Origin: an uncultured Alphaproteobacteria bacterium
GTDB lineage: Bacteria > Pseudomonadota > Alphaproteobacteria > Caulobacterales > Caulobacteraceae
DNA: 64,000 nt
Assembly (NCBI GenBank): GCA_903909375.1
Contig: CAIVVM010000036.1
Coordinates: 62,001-126,000 of the forward strand
Direction of reading: 5' to 3'
The number at the start of each line of letters is the position of its first letter. Within the stretch, counting starts at the first letter, position 1. The translations under genes were made by a program, and so were the position numbers. This document shows positions 1 through 9,043 of this stretch, one piece after another. Below the pieces are notes generated by a model. The model was not told where the DNA came from. It searched no databases and saw only the letters and a program-made list of their open reading frames with translations.

Positions 1-339
1 TGCCCCTACCCCGGCGTCGCCCGCGGGGATGGCAAGGGCGGCCAGGCCTGTGCCGCCCCAAAGCCGAAAGGTTGATGGAGCCGAGCAAGCTTGGCCTGAC
101 ACCAGGATCGGCGTAGTCGCAGGTCGACTCGCCAGAGACTGAAAACGTCTTTCCGTCGCCCGGCCCCGGCCAGGGCGCCCCGGACCCGATCTGCCGGTGC
201 AGAGGCGGGGTCCCTGCCCGGTGCTCGCCCTGCGAGGCTTGCAGCGCCCTTCCAGTCCCGCGCGCGACGCGCAGCGGGTTCGTGATCGGTAGCGGCCTGT
301 GCCCGCTTCCGGCGCGGGCCCCGACCTTGGAGGACGAAA
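1..339. other. Left-edge region without a confident gene
   Basis: No reading frame here looks like a known protein. The minus strand has an open frame through most of the region, but it is Arg/Pro-rich and has the character of an antisense shadow of GC-rich DNA. The end nearest 340 carries the ribosome binding site of the TauE/SafE gene. The region may hold that gene's promoter; I see no clear -35/-10 pair. Confidence 0.4.
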
Positions 340-1089
340 TTGACCCTGCCCGCAGCTCTGTTTGTAGTCTGCATGGCCTTTGTGACGGCTATGCTCTCTG
401 GCGTGTTCGGCATGGCTGGCGGTCTGGTGCTGATGGGTGCGGTGGCGCTGGTCCTGCCGGTTCAGGCCGCCTTCGTCACCCACGGCATCCTGCAGCTGGT
501 CGCCAACGGCTGGCGGGCGATCCTGCAACGGAAGCACGTGCGCTGGGACATCGTCGGCTGGTACGCGCTGGCGTCACTGATCGCCGGCGGGGTCGTCGCG
601 CTGCTCAGCTTCACGCCCTCCAAGCCGCTGCTGTTCCTGATGCTGGGTCTTGTGCCGCTCCTGACCTGGCTGCCGCAAAAATGGATCAATCTGGACGCCG
701 GCAAACCCTTTCAGGCGTTTCTGTCAGGACTGACCGTCACGGGTCTGAACCTGACGGCCGGTGTTGCGGGCCCGCTTCTGGATATCTTTTTTGTCCGCAC
801 GGAACTGACCCGCCACGCCATCGTCGCCACCAAGGCCGCGACCCAGGTGTTCGCGCATACGGCCAAGATACTGGTTTACGGCGCGCCTCTACTCGCAGGC
901 ACAGGGGTGGGCTTGCCGCCGCTATGGGTGTTCGCCCTGGCGATCCCCTTGTCCATGGCCGGGACGGCGGTGGGCGGGGCGATCCTGAACCGGGTGAGCG
1001 ATGTGGATTTCAAGCGCTGGACCCGGTGGATCATCACGGCGATCGGGATCAGCTATCTGGTGCAGGCCGCGCAGCTGATGCTGGGCTGA
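340..1089 (+). CDS. TauE/SafE family membrane permease
   Basis: A 249-residue integral membrane protein of the sulfite exporter TauE/SafE family, which moves sulfur-containing or other small anions across the inner membrane. It is almost entirely hydrophobic, with about seven to eight predicted membrane segments. The family's glycine-rich first repeat (GVFGMAGGLVLMG) lies near residue 21, and a second glycine-rich segment around residues 125-140 (LTVTGLNLTAGVAG) gives the usual two-repeat structure. The start is TTG, chosen because a GGAGG sequence lies six bases upstream. The substrate cannot be read from the sequence. The gene appears monocistronic, with an acetyltransferase gene following after about 94 bases. 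Confidence 0.85.
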   Translation: MTLPAALFVVCMAFVTAMLSGVFGMAGGLVLMGAVALVLPVQAAFVTHGILQLVANGWRAILQRKHVRWDIVGWYALASLIAGGVVALLSFTPSKPLLFLMLGLVPLLTWLPQKWINLDAGKPFQAFLSGLTVTGLNLTAGVAGPLLDIFFVRTELTRHAIVATKAATQVFAHTAKILVYGAPLLAGTGVGLPPLWVFALAIPLSMAGTAVGGAILNRVSDVDFKRWTRWIITAIGISYLVQAAQLMLG

Positions 1090-1183
1090 GCGCCGACTGG
1101 ACTGTTGGCATGTGTGAACTGGATATTTCCGGCGCCTGCGCGCGCGCCCAAGAGGCCTTCAAGGCAGGAAGAAAGGCGAGATC

Positions 1184-1771
1184 ATGCGATTGAACTCTGA
1201 AGTCTTGCAGAACGATTTTGTCCGGCTCGAGCCGTTCAGCGATGCCTGTAAGGAAGAGCTTCGCGCGGCGTGCGCGGCTGATCCCGCGACCTGGAACGAT
1301 CTCTATCCCTACTCGATGCTGGGTCCCGGATTTGACTTCCAATGGGCGCGCCTCGGGCAGGAGATCGCTGAAGGCAAGACCATGGGCTTTGCAGTGGTCG
1401 TCAAGGGCGTTTGCCGGGGAATGTCCACCTACATCGGGATCGACGGGATGAACCATGTGGTGGAGATCGGCGCCACCTACTACGAGCCCTCGGCGCGCGG
1501 GGGTCACGTGAACCCGTCGGCCAAGCGGCTGCTGCTCGGCCACGCGTTTGATTGCGGAGCCACCCGGGTCCAGTTCAGGGTCGACGCGATCAACGCCAGG
1601 TCCCGCGCCGCCGTGTTGAAGCTGGGCGCGGTGCAGGAGGGGATCCTGCGGCAGGATCGCGTGACCTGGACCGGCCGTGTGCGTGACACCGTCCACTTCT
1701 CGATCCTCGCCGACGAGTGGCCCGCCGTCCGTGATCGCCTGGATGCCCGACTGGCGGCATTCGCGATCTAG
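1184..1771 (+). CDS. GNAT family N-acetyltransferase (RimJ/RimL type)
   Basis: A 195-residue cytoplasmic acetyltransferase expected to transfer acetyl from acetyl-CoA to an amine. The layout is that of RimJ/RimL-like GNATs: an N-terminal strand with 'VRLEPFSD', a central strand pair around residues 90-110, and a C-terminal 'NARSRAAVLKLGAVQEG' segment, the typical N-x-x-S-x-x-x-x-x-x-x-G signature after the acetyl-CoA loop. The ATG is preceded by AAAGGCGAG. Its stop codon overlaps the stop of the convergent serine hydrolase gene by four bases. Substrate unknown. Confidence 0.8.
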   Translation: MRLNSEVLQNDFVRLEPFSDACKEELRAACAADPATWNDLYPYSMLGPGFDFQWARLGQEIAEGKTMGFAVVVKGVCRGMSTYIGIDGMNHVVEIGATYYEPSARGGHVNPSAKRLLLGHAFDCGATRVQFRVDAINARSRAAVLKLGAVQEGILRQDRVTWTGRVRDTVHFSILADEWPAVRDRLDARLAAFAI

Positions 1772-2910
1772 CCGCCGAGACCTGACCACATGGCCATGGC
1801 CAGGGCGAAGGCGCGCATATCGCCGGTGGTGGTGCCGGCCATCTTGTTCATGGCGTAGGCGAAGGTGGTGCGGGCATCCATGTCGATGATCACCAGCGAT
1901 CCGCCGTAGCCACCCCAGAACATCGAGTTTGGGTTGGGCAGCGGGACCGCGCCGCCCGCCAGCCCGAAGCCCAGGCCGAAGCGAGCCGGGCCGCCGAGGA
2001 TCAGGTCGGTCCCCTCGATCTGCAGTTCCAGCGCCTTGCGGCAGCCCGCCTCCGACAGGAAGCGCTTGCCCCTGGCGACGCCGCCATTGGCCAGGATCGC
2101 GTGGATCTCGGCCACCGAGCGGGCGTTGCCCGTCCCGCCCGCCGCCGGGATCTCGGCGCCGCGCCAGCCGCGGGTGCGGGTGGCCATCACATCAATGCCG
2201 GGATTGTTCGACATGTTGGCCTGCAGTTCGCTCTGGCCCGGGCCATCGGCGATGGCGGCCCCTGGCGGCGGCGGGATCAGGTGGGCGACGCGGGCATCCT
2301 CCGAGGCCGGCAGGCCGATATGAAAATCGGCGCCGAGCGGTTCGGCGATCTCTTCGCGAAACACAGTCCCCAGCGAACGGCCGGTGATACGGCGGATCAC
2401 CTCACCCACCAGATAGCCCTGGGTCAGGGCATGGTAACCGGGCGCGGTTCCCGGCTCCCAGTACGGCGCCTGGGCGGCAAGCAGGCTGGTGGCCTTCTCC
2501 CAGTCGTACAGGTCGTCGTTGGTGATCGGTTCCTTCCAACCCGAAAGCCCGGCGGAATGGGCCATCAGGTGGCTGACCTTCACGCCCGCCTTGCCGTTGG
2601 CCGCGAACTCCGGCCAGTACTTCGCCACCGGCGCGTCGAAATCCAGGTCTCCGCGATCGGCGACCAGCAGCGCAGTCAGGGCCGTCATGGTCTTGGTGGT
2701 GGAGTAGACGTTGACGATGGTGTCCCGCTCCCAGGCCCTGGTCTTCTCCGCGTCGGCGAACCCGCCCCAGAGGTCGACGACGGTTTCACCCTCGAGGGTG
2801 GCGCAGAACGAGGCGCCGATGTCCTGGCCGCTGGCGAGGTGGCCATCGAAGACCGTCCGGGCCCCGGTGAAGCGGTCGTGGGTCATGCCCTGGGTTGAGC
2901 CGTCAGCCAT
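1768..2910 (-). CDS. Serine hydrolase, beta-lactamase/EstB family
   Basis: A 380-residue protein of the class C beta-lactamase-like family (PF00144), which includes EstB-type esterases and D-amino peptidases. The catalytic S-x-x-K motif is S70-T-T-K73, and Tyr159 (GYHAL) occupies the place of the family's Y-x-N tyrosine. A WGGYGG segment near the C-terminus stands where the third motif (KTG/HxG) is expected. No signal peptide is evident, so it is probably a cytoplasmic esterase and not a secreted lactamase. An AGAGGA box precedes the ATG. It lies 24 bases downstream of the SDR gene on the same strand and is probably co-transcribed with it, which suggests a lipid or acyl-ester role. Confidence 0.83.
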   Translation of the reverse strand: MADGSTQGMTHDRFTGARTVFDGHLASGQDIGASFCATLEGETVVDLWGGFADAEKTRAWERDTIVNVYSTTKTMTALTALLVADRGDLDFDAPVAKYWPEFAANGKAGVKVSHLMAHSAGLSGWKEPITNDDLYDWEKATSLLAAQAPYWEPGTAPGYHALTQGYLVGEVIRRITGRSLGTVFREEIAEPLGADFHIGLPASEDARVAHLIPPPPGAAIADGPGQSELQANMSNNPGIDVMATRTRGWRGAEIPAAGGTGNARSVAEIHAILANGGVARGKRFLSEAGCRKALELQIEGTDLILGGPARFGLGFGLAGGAVPLPNPNSMFWGGYGGSLVIIDMDARTTFAYAMNKMAGTTTGDMRAFALAMAMWSGLGG

Positions 2911-2934
2911 GGAATTATCCTCTTGCTCGCGGAG

Positions 2935-3816
2935 TCAGGCGCTGGCGGCCGTACGTTCGGTGGCGTCGGCGAAGAACACCTTCGACGCGTTCTCGGCCAC
3001 CTCCTGGGCAGTATAGGGACGACCCGGCTGGAAGCCTTCGGTCTGCAGCATCTTGATTTCGCGCACGCCACGGCTTGAGACGCCCAGCACCTTGCCTGAG
3101 TGGTCCGCGGCAAGGTCCGAGACCATGTAGAGCACGCCGGGCGCGATGTTCTCGGGCAGGCTCAGCGGGTCCGGGTCCTTGCCAATGCGTCCGGGCAAGT
3201 CGGCGGTCATGCGGGTGTAGGCGCCCGGCGCCAGGCACATGACGCGGATGTTGTACTTGCGCCCCTCGATGGCCAGCACGCGGACCATGCCGTAGATGCC
3301 GGCCTTTGCCGCACCGTAGTTGGTCTGGCCGAAGTTGCCGTAGAGGCCCGAGGTGGACGAGGTCAGCACCATCGAGCCGCCCTTGCCGTTGTCCTTCATC
3401 CACTTCCAGACCGGCAGGACGCAGCAGTAGGTGCCCTTGAGGTGAACCTTCACCACCAGATCCCAGTCCTGCTCGGACGTGTTCGCGAAGGACTTGTCGC
3501 GCAGGATGCCCGCATTGCAGACCAGGATGTCGACCTGCCCGAACGCGTCCAGGGCTGTCTTCAGGATGTTCTCGCCCCCGGCCATGGTGGAAACGTCGTC
3601 GCCATTGGCCACGGCCTTGCCGCCCTCTGCGATAATCTCATCGACCACCTTCTGGGCCGCGGCGCTGGTCCCGTTCCCGGAGCCGTCGCGCGAGCCGCCC
3701 AGGTCGTTGACGACGACAGAGGCGCCTTCCCTGGCGAACAGTTTCGCATAGGCCTCACCCAGGCCACCGCCCGCGCCCGTGATGATCGCTACCTTGCCGT
3801 CCAGAAGTCCCGCCAT
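2935..3816 (-). CDS. SDR dehydrogenase, MFE-2 type (3R)-hydroxyacyl-CoA dehydrogenase-like
   Basis: A 293-residue short-chain dehydrogenase/reductase. The Rossmann motif TGAGGGLGEAYA lies near residue 13, the 'VVVNDLGGSRDGSG' segment near residue 38 and the catalytic Y-x-x-x-K (YGAAK) in the middle. The 'NDLGG..DG' segment and its following insertion are characteristic of the dehydrogenase domain of peroxisomal multifunctional enzyme 2 (HSD17B4), so a (3R)-hydroxyacyl-CoA substrate is likely. I chose the ATG at 3816, which opens directly onto the Rossmann strand. The open frame continues upstream to 3966, but that part is Arg-rich, unlike the family, and overlaps the DUF6265 remnant. Likely operon with the downstream serine hydrolase. 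Confidence 0.85.
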   Translation of the reverse strand: MAGLLDGKVAIITGAGGGLGEAYAKLFAREGASVVVNDLGGSRDGSGNGTSAAAQKVVDEIIAEGGKAVANGDDVSTMAGGENILKTALDAFGQVDILVCNAGILRDKSFANTSEQDWDLVVKVHLKGTYCCVLPVWKWMKDNGKGGSMVLTSSTSGLYGNFGQTNYGAAKAGIYGMVRVLAIEGRKYNIRVMCLAPGAYTRMTADLPGRIGKDPDPLSLPENIAPGVLYMVSDLAADHSGKVLGVSSRGVREIKMLQTEGFQPGRPYTAQEVAENASKVFFADATERTAASA

Positions 3817-3886
3817 GATCGTCCTCCCATACCTTTGTTTGGAAGCATCATCCCGCCGGGAGGGTGGCTCTGGCAAGCGCCTACTT

Positions 3887-4140
3887 TTAGAGGTTGTAGC
3901 GCCAGTCCTGACTCCGCGGCTTGTCGCCGACGGTTCCCTCGCTCCGCGCGCCGAGGACGGCGTCACAGCGGCGGTAGATCACCCGCTGGGGAAAGTCGTG
4001 CGCCGCGTTCTCGAAAACCGCGTCGGCGGTGGGCCCGGTATGAGGGCGGCGAAGGTCGCGCCTGCCGGCCCGGCGCTGATCTTCATGAACTCGACAAAAG
4101 AGCGCCGGCTAGCGCGGTTGATCTGACCCATTCCCGGCCC
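3887..4140 (-). pseudogene. Frameshifted remnant of a DUF6265-family gene
   Basis: There is no intact reading frame here, but two frames together recover a recognisable protein. One frame (about 4063-4125) reads FVEFMKISAGPAGATFAAL, resembling the middle of DUF6265 proteins. The -1/+2 shifted frame (about 3887-4020) reads VFENAAHDFPQRVIYRR and ends in DWRYNL followed by TAA at 3887-3889, which matches the family's conserved 'FEN.aHDFPqr..YRR ... W.y' C-terminus. The N-terminal half is missing and a short segment around the frame change seems lost. It lies between tadA and the SDR gene on the same strand. DUF6265 function is unknown. The family call is from memory of its consensus, not from a search. 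Confidence 0.6.
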
Positions 4141-4149
4141 CCGTCAGCA

Positions 4150-4623
4150 TCACATCCCACCCCCGGATTTTCGACGCGCCCGGAAGAACCCCTTCAGCAG
4201 GCTGGCGCTTTCTTCGGCCAGAACGCCGCCGGTCACTTCGGGTCGCCAGTGGCAGGTGGGTTGCTCGAAGAAGAGAGGGCCGTTGACCACCGCCCCTCCC
4301 TTGGCGTCTTCGGCTCCGAACACCAGCCGCCCGATACGCGCATGGCTGATAGCGCCTGCGCACATGGCGCAGGGCTCCAGGGTGACCACCAGGGTGAGGC
4401 CGGTCAGCCGATAGTTGCCCCGCTTAAGCGCCGCAGCGCGCAAGGCCACGATCTCGGCGTGGGCCGTGGGATCATGGGTTCCGATGGGCTGATTGGCGCC
4501 TGTGGCGATGACTTCGCCGGTCGCGGGATCGACCACGACAGCGCCCACAGGCGTCTCGCCATTGTCGGCTGCGGCTTGCGCCGCCTCAAGCGCGATGCGC
4601 ATGGTGCGAAGATCATGATCCAC
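4150..4623 (-). CDS. tadA: tRNA adenosine(34) deaminase TadA
   Basis: A 157-residue zinc-dependent deaminase converting adenosine 34 to inosine in tRNA-Arg(ACG). The zinc and catalytic motifs are complete: HAE (residues 55-57, with the proton-shuttling Glu) and PCAMC about 30 residues later. The N-terminus (DLRTMRIALEAAQAA...PVGAVVV) aligns with E. coli TadA, supporting the start at 4623. A second Met at 4602 is possible but would trim that helix. With the upstream start, its first codons overlap the first codons of the divergent pseudouridine synthase gene. No good Shine-Dalgarno is visible for either gene. Confidence 0.9.
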   Translation of the reverse strand: MDHDLRTMRIALEAAQAAADNGETPVGAVVVDPATGEVIATGANQPIGTHDPTAHAEIVALRAAALKRGNYRLTGLTLVVTLEPCAMCAGAISHARIGRLVFGAEDAKGGAVVNGPLFFEQPTCHWRPEVTGGVLAEESASLLKGFFRARRKSGGGM

Positions 4624-5877
4624 GATCCACTACGACCCTATCACGATGACGACGGTCAACCCCGCACTGACGGCGATGAGGGCGAAGGCGGCGAGCGCAT
4701 CGCCAAACTGCTGGCGCGTTCGGGCGTGGGATCGCGCCGCGATGTGGAGCGTCTGATCGGCGAAGGCCGGGTCGCGATCAACGGCCAAACCCTGACAACA
4801 CCCGCGGTGAAGGTCAGCGCGGGCGACATCCTGACGGTCGATGGCGAGGTCGTGGGAGAACCGGAACCGGCGCGGGTGTTTCGCTATCACAAGCCGGTAG
4901 GACTGGTGACCACGCACAAGGACCCGGCGGGCCGGCCGACTGTGTTCGAGAACCTGCCCGAAGGGTTGCCGCGCCTGATCTCGGTGGGCCGTCTGGACAT
5001 CAATTCCGAAGGCTTGCTGCTGCTGACCAACGACGGTGGCCTGGCCCGGGCTCTGGAGATGCCGTCAACAGGCATCGTGCGGCGTTACAGGGCTCGCGCT
5101 CACGGCCGGACCACCCAGGAGCGACTGGATACGCTGAAAGACGGGATCACGGTGGAGGGCGTACGCTACGGCCCGGTCGAGGCGAAACTCGACAAGGCCA
5201 AGGAGGGGCCGCAGGGCGCCAACCTGTGGCTCACCGTCACCCTGCAGGAAGGCAAGAACCGCGAAGTCCGGCGTGTGCTGGAAGCCATCGACCTGAAGGT
5301 CAACCGGCTGATCCGTCTGGCCTATGGACCATTTGCACTTGGTACGCTGGGCGACGGCGAGATCGAGGAAGTCGGCCCCCGGGTAATCCGCGAGATACTG
5401 TCCGAGCATATCGAGCCCGAAAACCTGCCGACCGGCGAGCGGCCCCAGTTCCGGTCGGCCAACAAGAGCGCCGCACGGCGCGCGCAGGAGGCGGCCAAGG
5501 TCGAGGCCGATCTGGCGCCGGTCCGCGCACCCAAGGAAAAGCCGGTCTACAAGGCGGGATGGGCCACGCCGAAGCCCAAGGCCAAACAGCCGCTGAAGGA
5601 CAAGGCCGTCGCCAGGGCCCGTGCTGCCGGCAAGGCACAAGCCGCGGCCAAGCCGAAGTGGTTCCCTGCGAAGGACACCCCCACACGGCCCGGGATCATC
5701 GACCGTCCCAAGCCCGGCGCGCCCCGGCCCGGCCCGGCTAGACCTTCTGGATCTGGGCGGGCGGCAGCCCCTGCGCCAGGCCCGCGCGGGCCGAAGGGGT
5801 CCGCATCACCTCCAGAAAAGACCGGCGCTCGTCGGCCAGGCCCTCCGAAATCGGGCGGTCGAGGGCCGCGCGGGTAA
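4615..5877 (+). CDS. RluB/RsuA-family rRNA pseudouridine synthase with a long basic tail
   Basis: A 420-residue pseudouridine synthase. An S4 RNA-binding domain covers about residues 26-80 (ERIAKLLARSGVGSRRDVERLI), followed by the RluB/RsuA catalytic domain with the catalytic Asp128 in GRLDINSEGLLLLTNDGGL. RluB would modify U2605 of 23S rRNA; the exact target is inferred. After about residue 270 the protein is a low-complexity Lys/Ala/Pro/Gly/Arg tail of roughly 150 residues, as seen in alphaproteobacterial homologues. The start is the only ATG close to the S4 domain. Its last 140 bases are antisense to the end of the enoyl-CoA hydratase gene. The much longer upstream frame (from 3100) is antisense to other genes and rejected. 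Confidence 0.87.
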   Translation: MIHDPLRPYHDDDGQPRTDGDEGEGGERIAKLLARSGVGSRRDVERLIGEGRVAINGQTLTTPAVKVSAGDILTVDGEVVGEPEPARVFRYHKPVGLVTTHKDPAGRPTVFENLPEGLPRLISVGRLDINSEGLLLLTNDGGLARALEMPSTGIVRRYRARAHGRTTQERLDTLKDGITVEGVRYGPVEAKLDKAKEGPQGANLWLTVTLQEGKNREVRRVLEAIDLKVNRLIRLAYGPFALGTLGDGEIEEVGPRVIREILSEHIEPENLPTGERPQFRSANKSAARRAQEAAKVEADLAPVRAPKEKPVYKAGWATPKPKAKQPLKDKAVARARAAGKAQAAAKPKWFPAKDTPTRPGIIDRPKPGAPRPGPARPSGSGRAAAPAPGPRGPKGSASPPEKTGARRPGPPKSGGRGPRG

Positions 5878-6529
5878 GCCGTTTGGCGTAAGCGATACCG
5901 TCCGCGCCGCGGGTTTCCCATTCGCTGGCGATCTCCAGCGCGCGCGCCAGCGGGTCGGTGGCCAGCTCATGCACCAGGCCGATGGCGTGCGCCTCGGCGC
6001 CAGAGAAAGTAAGGCCGCGCAGTATGATCTCCAGGGCCTTGGCCTCGCCCACCACGCGAGGCAGCCGCTGGGTGCCGCCGCCGCCGGGGAAGATTCCCAC
6101 CCGGGTTTCCGGAAGCCCGATGGCCCCTGCAGTCGGGCTGGCGATCCGGAGGTCACAAGCCAGCGACAGTTCGAACCCGCCACCCATGCAGAGGCCGTTG
6201 ATGGCCGCAATTATCGGCTTGGGGGCAGCGAAGATCGCGTCGACCAGCGCCAGGTATCCCTGCTCCGGCGGAGCGTCCGAGGGCGGCGGCGCGGCGGCGC
6301 CCTTGAGCTGCTCGCCCATGACGGCCAACTCACCGACATCATAGTGGCGGATGAAGATGTCCGGCAGGCCGCCGGTGATGATCACCGAGCGCACCGCTGG
6401 ATCGGCGCTGAGCGGTCGGAACAGCTCCAGCATCTCCTGCGCGCCAGAGGCCGTCATCGTGCCCAACGGCGGATTCGCATAGGTCATCACCGCGATTCCG
6501 CCCCGGCGTTCCACATTCACCAGACCCAT
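5738..6529 (-). CDS. Enoyl-CoA hydratase/isomerase family protein
   Basis: A 263-residue crotonase-fold protein, expected to hydrate or isomerise an enoyl-CoA. The oxyanion-hole segment is ALVDAIFAAPKPIIAAINGLCMGGG, and the family signature continues as GGGFELSLACDLRIAS. A second acidic residue lies in GLPETRVGIFPGGGGTQRL. A crotonase has one Glu in each of these two segments; here the first (FELSLACDLR) and second (LPE) are present. A GGGAGA box precedes the ATG. The gene is convergent with the pseudouridine synthase gene, and the two coding ends overlap over 140 bases. The substrate is not determinable. Confidence 0.88.
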   Translation of the reverse strand: MGLVNVERRGGIAVMTYANPPLGTMTASGAQEMLELFRPLSADPAVRSVIITGGLPDIFIRHYDVGELAVMGEQLKGAAAPPPSDAPPEQGYLALVDAIFAAPKPIIAAINGLCMGGGFELSLACDLRIASPTAGAIGLPETRVGIFPGGGGTQRLPRVVGEAKALEIILRGLTFSGAEAHAIGLVHELATDPLARALEIASEWETRGADGIAYAKRLTRAALDRPISEGLADERRSFLEVMRTPSARAGLAQGLPPAQIQKV

Positions 6530-6610
6530 GTCGTTCTCCCTGACGTCGGTTCACCTTGATTGTTGGCCGAAACCTTGGAACGGGAGAGCAGGACCAGCAA
6601 GGAGCGATCT

Positions 6611-7183
6611 GTGCGCATCGTATCGGGCGAGTTTCGCGGCAAGGCCCTCGTAACGCCGACGGGTGATGCAACGCGACCCACCTCCGATCGTGCGCGGCAG
6701 GCGATCTTCAACATCCTGGAGCATGCCGCCTGGTCACAGGGCGTGCGCGGGCGGCGCGTGATCGACCTGTTTGCAGGCTCGGGCGCCCTGGGATTCGAGG
6801 CGTTGTCGCGGGGTGCAGACTTCTGTCTCTTCGTAGAGACTAACGAGGCGGCCCGCGGCGCGATCCGCGACAACGTCGAGAATCTGGGTGGCCTGTTCGG
6901 CAAGACACGGGTGCATCGTCGCGACGCTACCGACCTGGGCGTTAAACCCGGCGCAGATGGCCCTGCCTTCGACCTGGTGTTTCTGGATCCACCATACGCC
7001 AAGGGGTTCGGCGAGATCGCGCTGGCGAAGCTTGCGGAGGGCGGATGGTTGGCCCCGGGCGCGGTGGTGGTGTTCGAGCGTGGCGTCTCGGAAGGTGCGC
7101 TCGATGTTCCGGAGTTCACGGTGCTGGACGCCCGCGATTACGGCGCGGCGCGGGTCAACTTCCTGCGGTTTGACGGTCGCTAG
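6611..7183 (+). CDS. rsmD: 16S rRNA (guanine(966)-N(2))-methyltransferase RsmD
   Basis: A 190-residue S-adenosylmethionine-dependent methyltransferase that modifies G966 of 16S rRNA. Motifs: an N-terminal '[12 protein letters not shown]', the '[15 protein letters not shown]' segment typical of RsmD, the SAM-binding '[20 protein letters not shown]', and the N6/N2-amine motif '[12 protein letters not shown]'. I chose the GTG at 6611, which has a strong AAGGAG seven bases upstream and starts exactly where the E. coli protein's conserved part begins. The open frame reaches back to a TTG at 6560, giving 17 unneeded residues. The stop overlaps the mutL stop by four bases (convergent). Confidence 0.92.
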   Translation: MRIVSGEFRGKALVTPTGDATRPTSDRARQAIFNILEHAAWSQGVRGRRVIDLFAGSGALGFEALSRGADFCLFVETNEAARGAIRDNVENLGGLFGKTRVHRRDATDLGVKPGADGPAFDLVFLDPPYAKGFGEIALAKLAEGGWLAPGAVVVFERGVSEGALDVPEFTVLDARDYGAARVNFLRFDGR

Positions 7184-9000
7184 CGCCTACCGAACAGGCG
7201 CTCAATATCCGCCAGCTTGAGTTCCACATAGGTCGGCCGGCCGTGGTTGCACTGGCCTGAATGGGGGGTTGCCTCCATCTGCCGGAGCAGGGCGTTCATC
7301 TCGGGCGCGCTCAGACGGCGACCGGCGCGGACCGAGCCGTGGCAGGCCATGGTGGAACAGACGTCCTCCAGCCGTTCCTTGAGCGCGAGCGCCTGGCCGT
7401 TCTCGGCCAGGTCGTCGGCGATGTCACGGATCAGACCGGCGGCGTCGGTTTCGCCCAGCAGGGCCGGAACTTCCCGAACCAGAACCGCGCCGCCGCCGAA
7501 CGGCTCCACGACCAGCCCAAGGGCGGCCAGTTCGTCGGCGCGGGCCAGCACCCGGTCGGCCTCCGCAGGGTCGAGCTCCACCACCTCGGGCAGCAGAAGG
7601 GCCTGGCGGGCGACGCCGCCGTCGGCCATCTCGGTTTTCATGCGTTCATAGACCAGGCGCTCGTGGGCCGCGTGCTGGTCGACGATCACCACCCCGTCGC
7701 GGGTCTGGGCCACGATATAGGTCTCGTGCACCTGGGCGCGTGCGGCGCCGAGCGGATAGTCCACCGGATCAAAGGCGGTCGTGACCGAGGGTTCAGCGAC
7801 CCCGAATGCGGGATCGAGTTCCGCACGAGCGGATACCTCCGAAAGGCCCGGGATCGACTGCACGGCCTGCGCCCAGCCGCCCTGACGCCAGGCGGAGAAC
7901 CCTGCGCCCGACGGTTGCGGCGGCATGCTGTTCGGACGAAAGCCACCCAGGGCGGCCATCGAGACGGTGGTCGAGGCCCGGTGCCCCGCCGCCGCCAACG
8001 AATGGCGCAGTCCGCTGACGATCAGGCCGCGCACCAGTCCCGGATCGCGGAACCGTACCTCGGCCTTGGCCGGGTGGACATTGACGTCCACGAGCCCGGC
8101 ATCGAGCTCGACATATAGCGCGGCCAACGGATGGCGATCACGGGCGAGGAAGTCGGCGTAGGCGCCGCGCAACGCCCCCTGCAGCAGACGGTCACGCACC
8201 GGGCGGCCATTGACGAACAGGTACTGGTGCGCCGCGTTGCCGCGGTTGTAGGTGGGTAGGCCCGCGAAGCCCGTCAGGCGCACGCCCTCGCGCTCGTGAT
8301 CCAGCGCCAGGGCGTTGTCGGAAAACTCGCGGCCCATGATTGCCGAGAGACGCGCCAGACGGCCGTCAGGTCCGGCCGCCTCGGCCGGCAGGCGCAGGGC
8401 GCGGCGGCCGTCGATATCGAGCGAGAAGCTGACCGTTTCATGGGCCATGGCCTGGCGCTTGAGTTCCTCGGTGATCGCCGTGGACTCGGTGCGTTCGGAC
8501 TTCATGAATTTCAGGCGCGCGGGCGTGGCGTAGAACAGGTCCCGCACCTCGATCCGCGCACCGTGCGGTCCAGGGAAGCCCGCCGGGGTCACCGCGCTCA
8601 TCGCCCCGGCATCGACATGGATGGCATGCGCGTCGGCCACGCCCTTTGCCCGGCTGGTGATCGACAGGCGCGAGACGGAGCCAATGGAGGGCAGCGCCTC
8701 GCCCCGGAACCCCAGCGTCGCGATCCGCAGCAGGTCATAGTCGCCGTCGACGCCAGGGTAGAGCTTGGAAGTCGCGTGCCTTTCCACCGCCAGCGGAAGC
8801 TGGTCAGCCGCCAAACCATGGCCATCATCGGCCACGAGGATGCGGGTGAGACCACCGCCGTCGGCCTGGACCTGCACGTCCCCGGCGCCAGCGTCGAGGG
8901 CGTTCTCCACCAGTTCCTTGACCGCGCTGGCAGGGCGCTCCACCACCTCGCCGGCGGCGATGCGGTTGATCAGTTCGGTAGGGAGGCGATGGATGGGCAT
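7180..9000 (-). CDS. mutL: DNA mismatch repair protein MutL (endonuclease type)
   Basis: A 606-residue MutL. The N-terminal GHKL ATPase shows the family motifs '[19 protein letters not shown]', 'DDGHGL' and '[12 protein letters not shown]'. The C-terminal dimerisation domain carries the metal-binding endonuclease motif [12 protein letters not shown], and the later ACHGSVR and CNHGRP motifs. This marks it as a nicking MutL, unlike the E. coli protein, which lacks this site. It would couple mismatch recognition by MutS to strand incision. A Pro/Gly/Ala-rich linker of about 90 residues joins the domains. The upstream gene is divergent, and the downstream rsmD is convergent. Confidence 0.96.
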   Translation of the reverse strand: MPIHRLPTELINRIAAGEVVERPASAVKELVENALDAGAGDVQVQADGGGLTRILVADDGHGLAADQLPLAVERHATSKLYPGVDGDYDLLRIATLGFRGEALPSIGSVSRLSITSRAKGVADAHAIHVDAGAMSAVTPAGFPGPHGARIEVRDLFYATPARLKFMKSERTESTAITEELKRQAMAHETVSFSLDIDGRRALRLPAEAAGPDGRLARLSAIMGREFSDNALALDHEREGVRLTGFAGLPTYNRGNAAHQYLFVNGRPVRDRLLQGALRGAYADFLARDRHPLAALYVELDAGLVDVNVHPAKAEVRFRDPGLVRGLIVSGLRHSLAAAGHRASTTVSMAALGGFRPNSMPPQPSGAGFSAWRQGGWAQAVQSIPGLSEVSARAELDPAFGVAEPSVTTAFDPVDYPLGAARAQVHETYIVAQTRDGVVIVDQHAAHERLVYERMKTEMADGGVARQALLLPEVVELDPAEADRVLARADELAALGLVVEPFGGGAVLVREVPALLGETDAAGLIRDIADDLAENGQALALKERLEDVCSTMACHGSVRAGRRLSAPEMNALLRQMEATPHSGQCNHGRPTYVELKLADIERLFGRR

Positions 9001-9043
9001 GATGCTTCGACTTCAGGACATAGTACGATTCCAGGGGAGCCTC

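Noticed and set aside
6..413. Minus-strand frame of 135 codons at the left edge
   Set aside because: Arg/Ala/Pro-rich, overlaps the TauE/SafE start, and has no ribosome binding site or domain.
3100..4614. Long plus-strand frame upstream of the pseudouridine synthase
   Set aside because: It is antisense to the SDR gene and to tadA. Only the part from 4615 has the S4 and catalytic domains.
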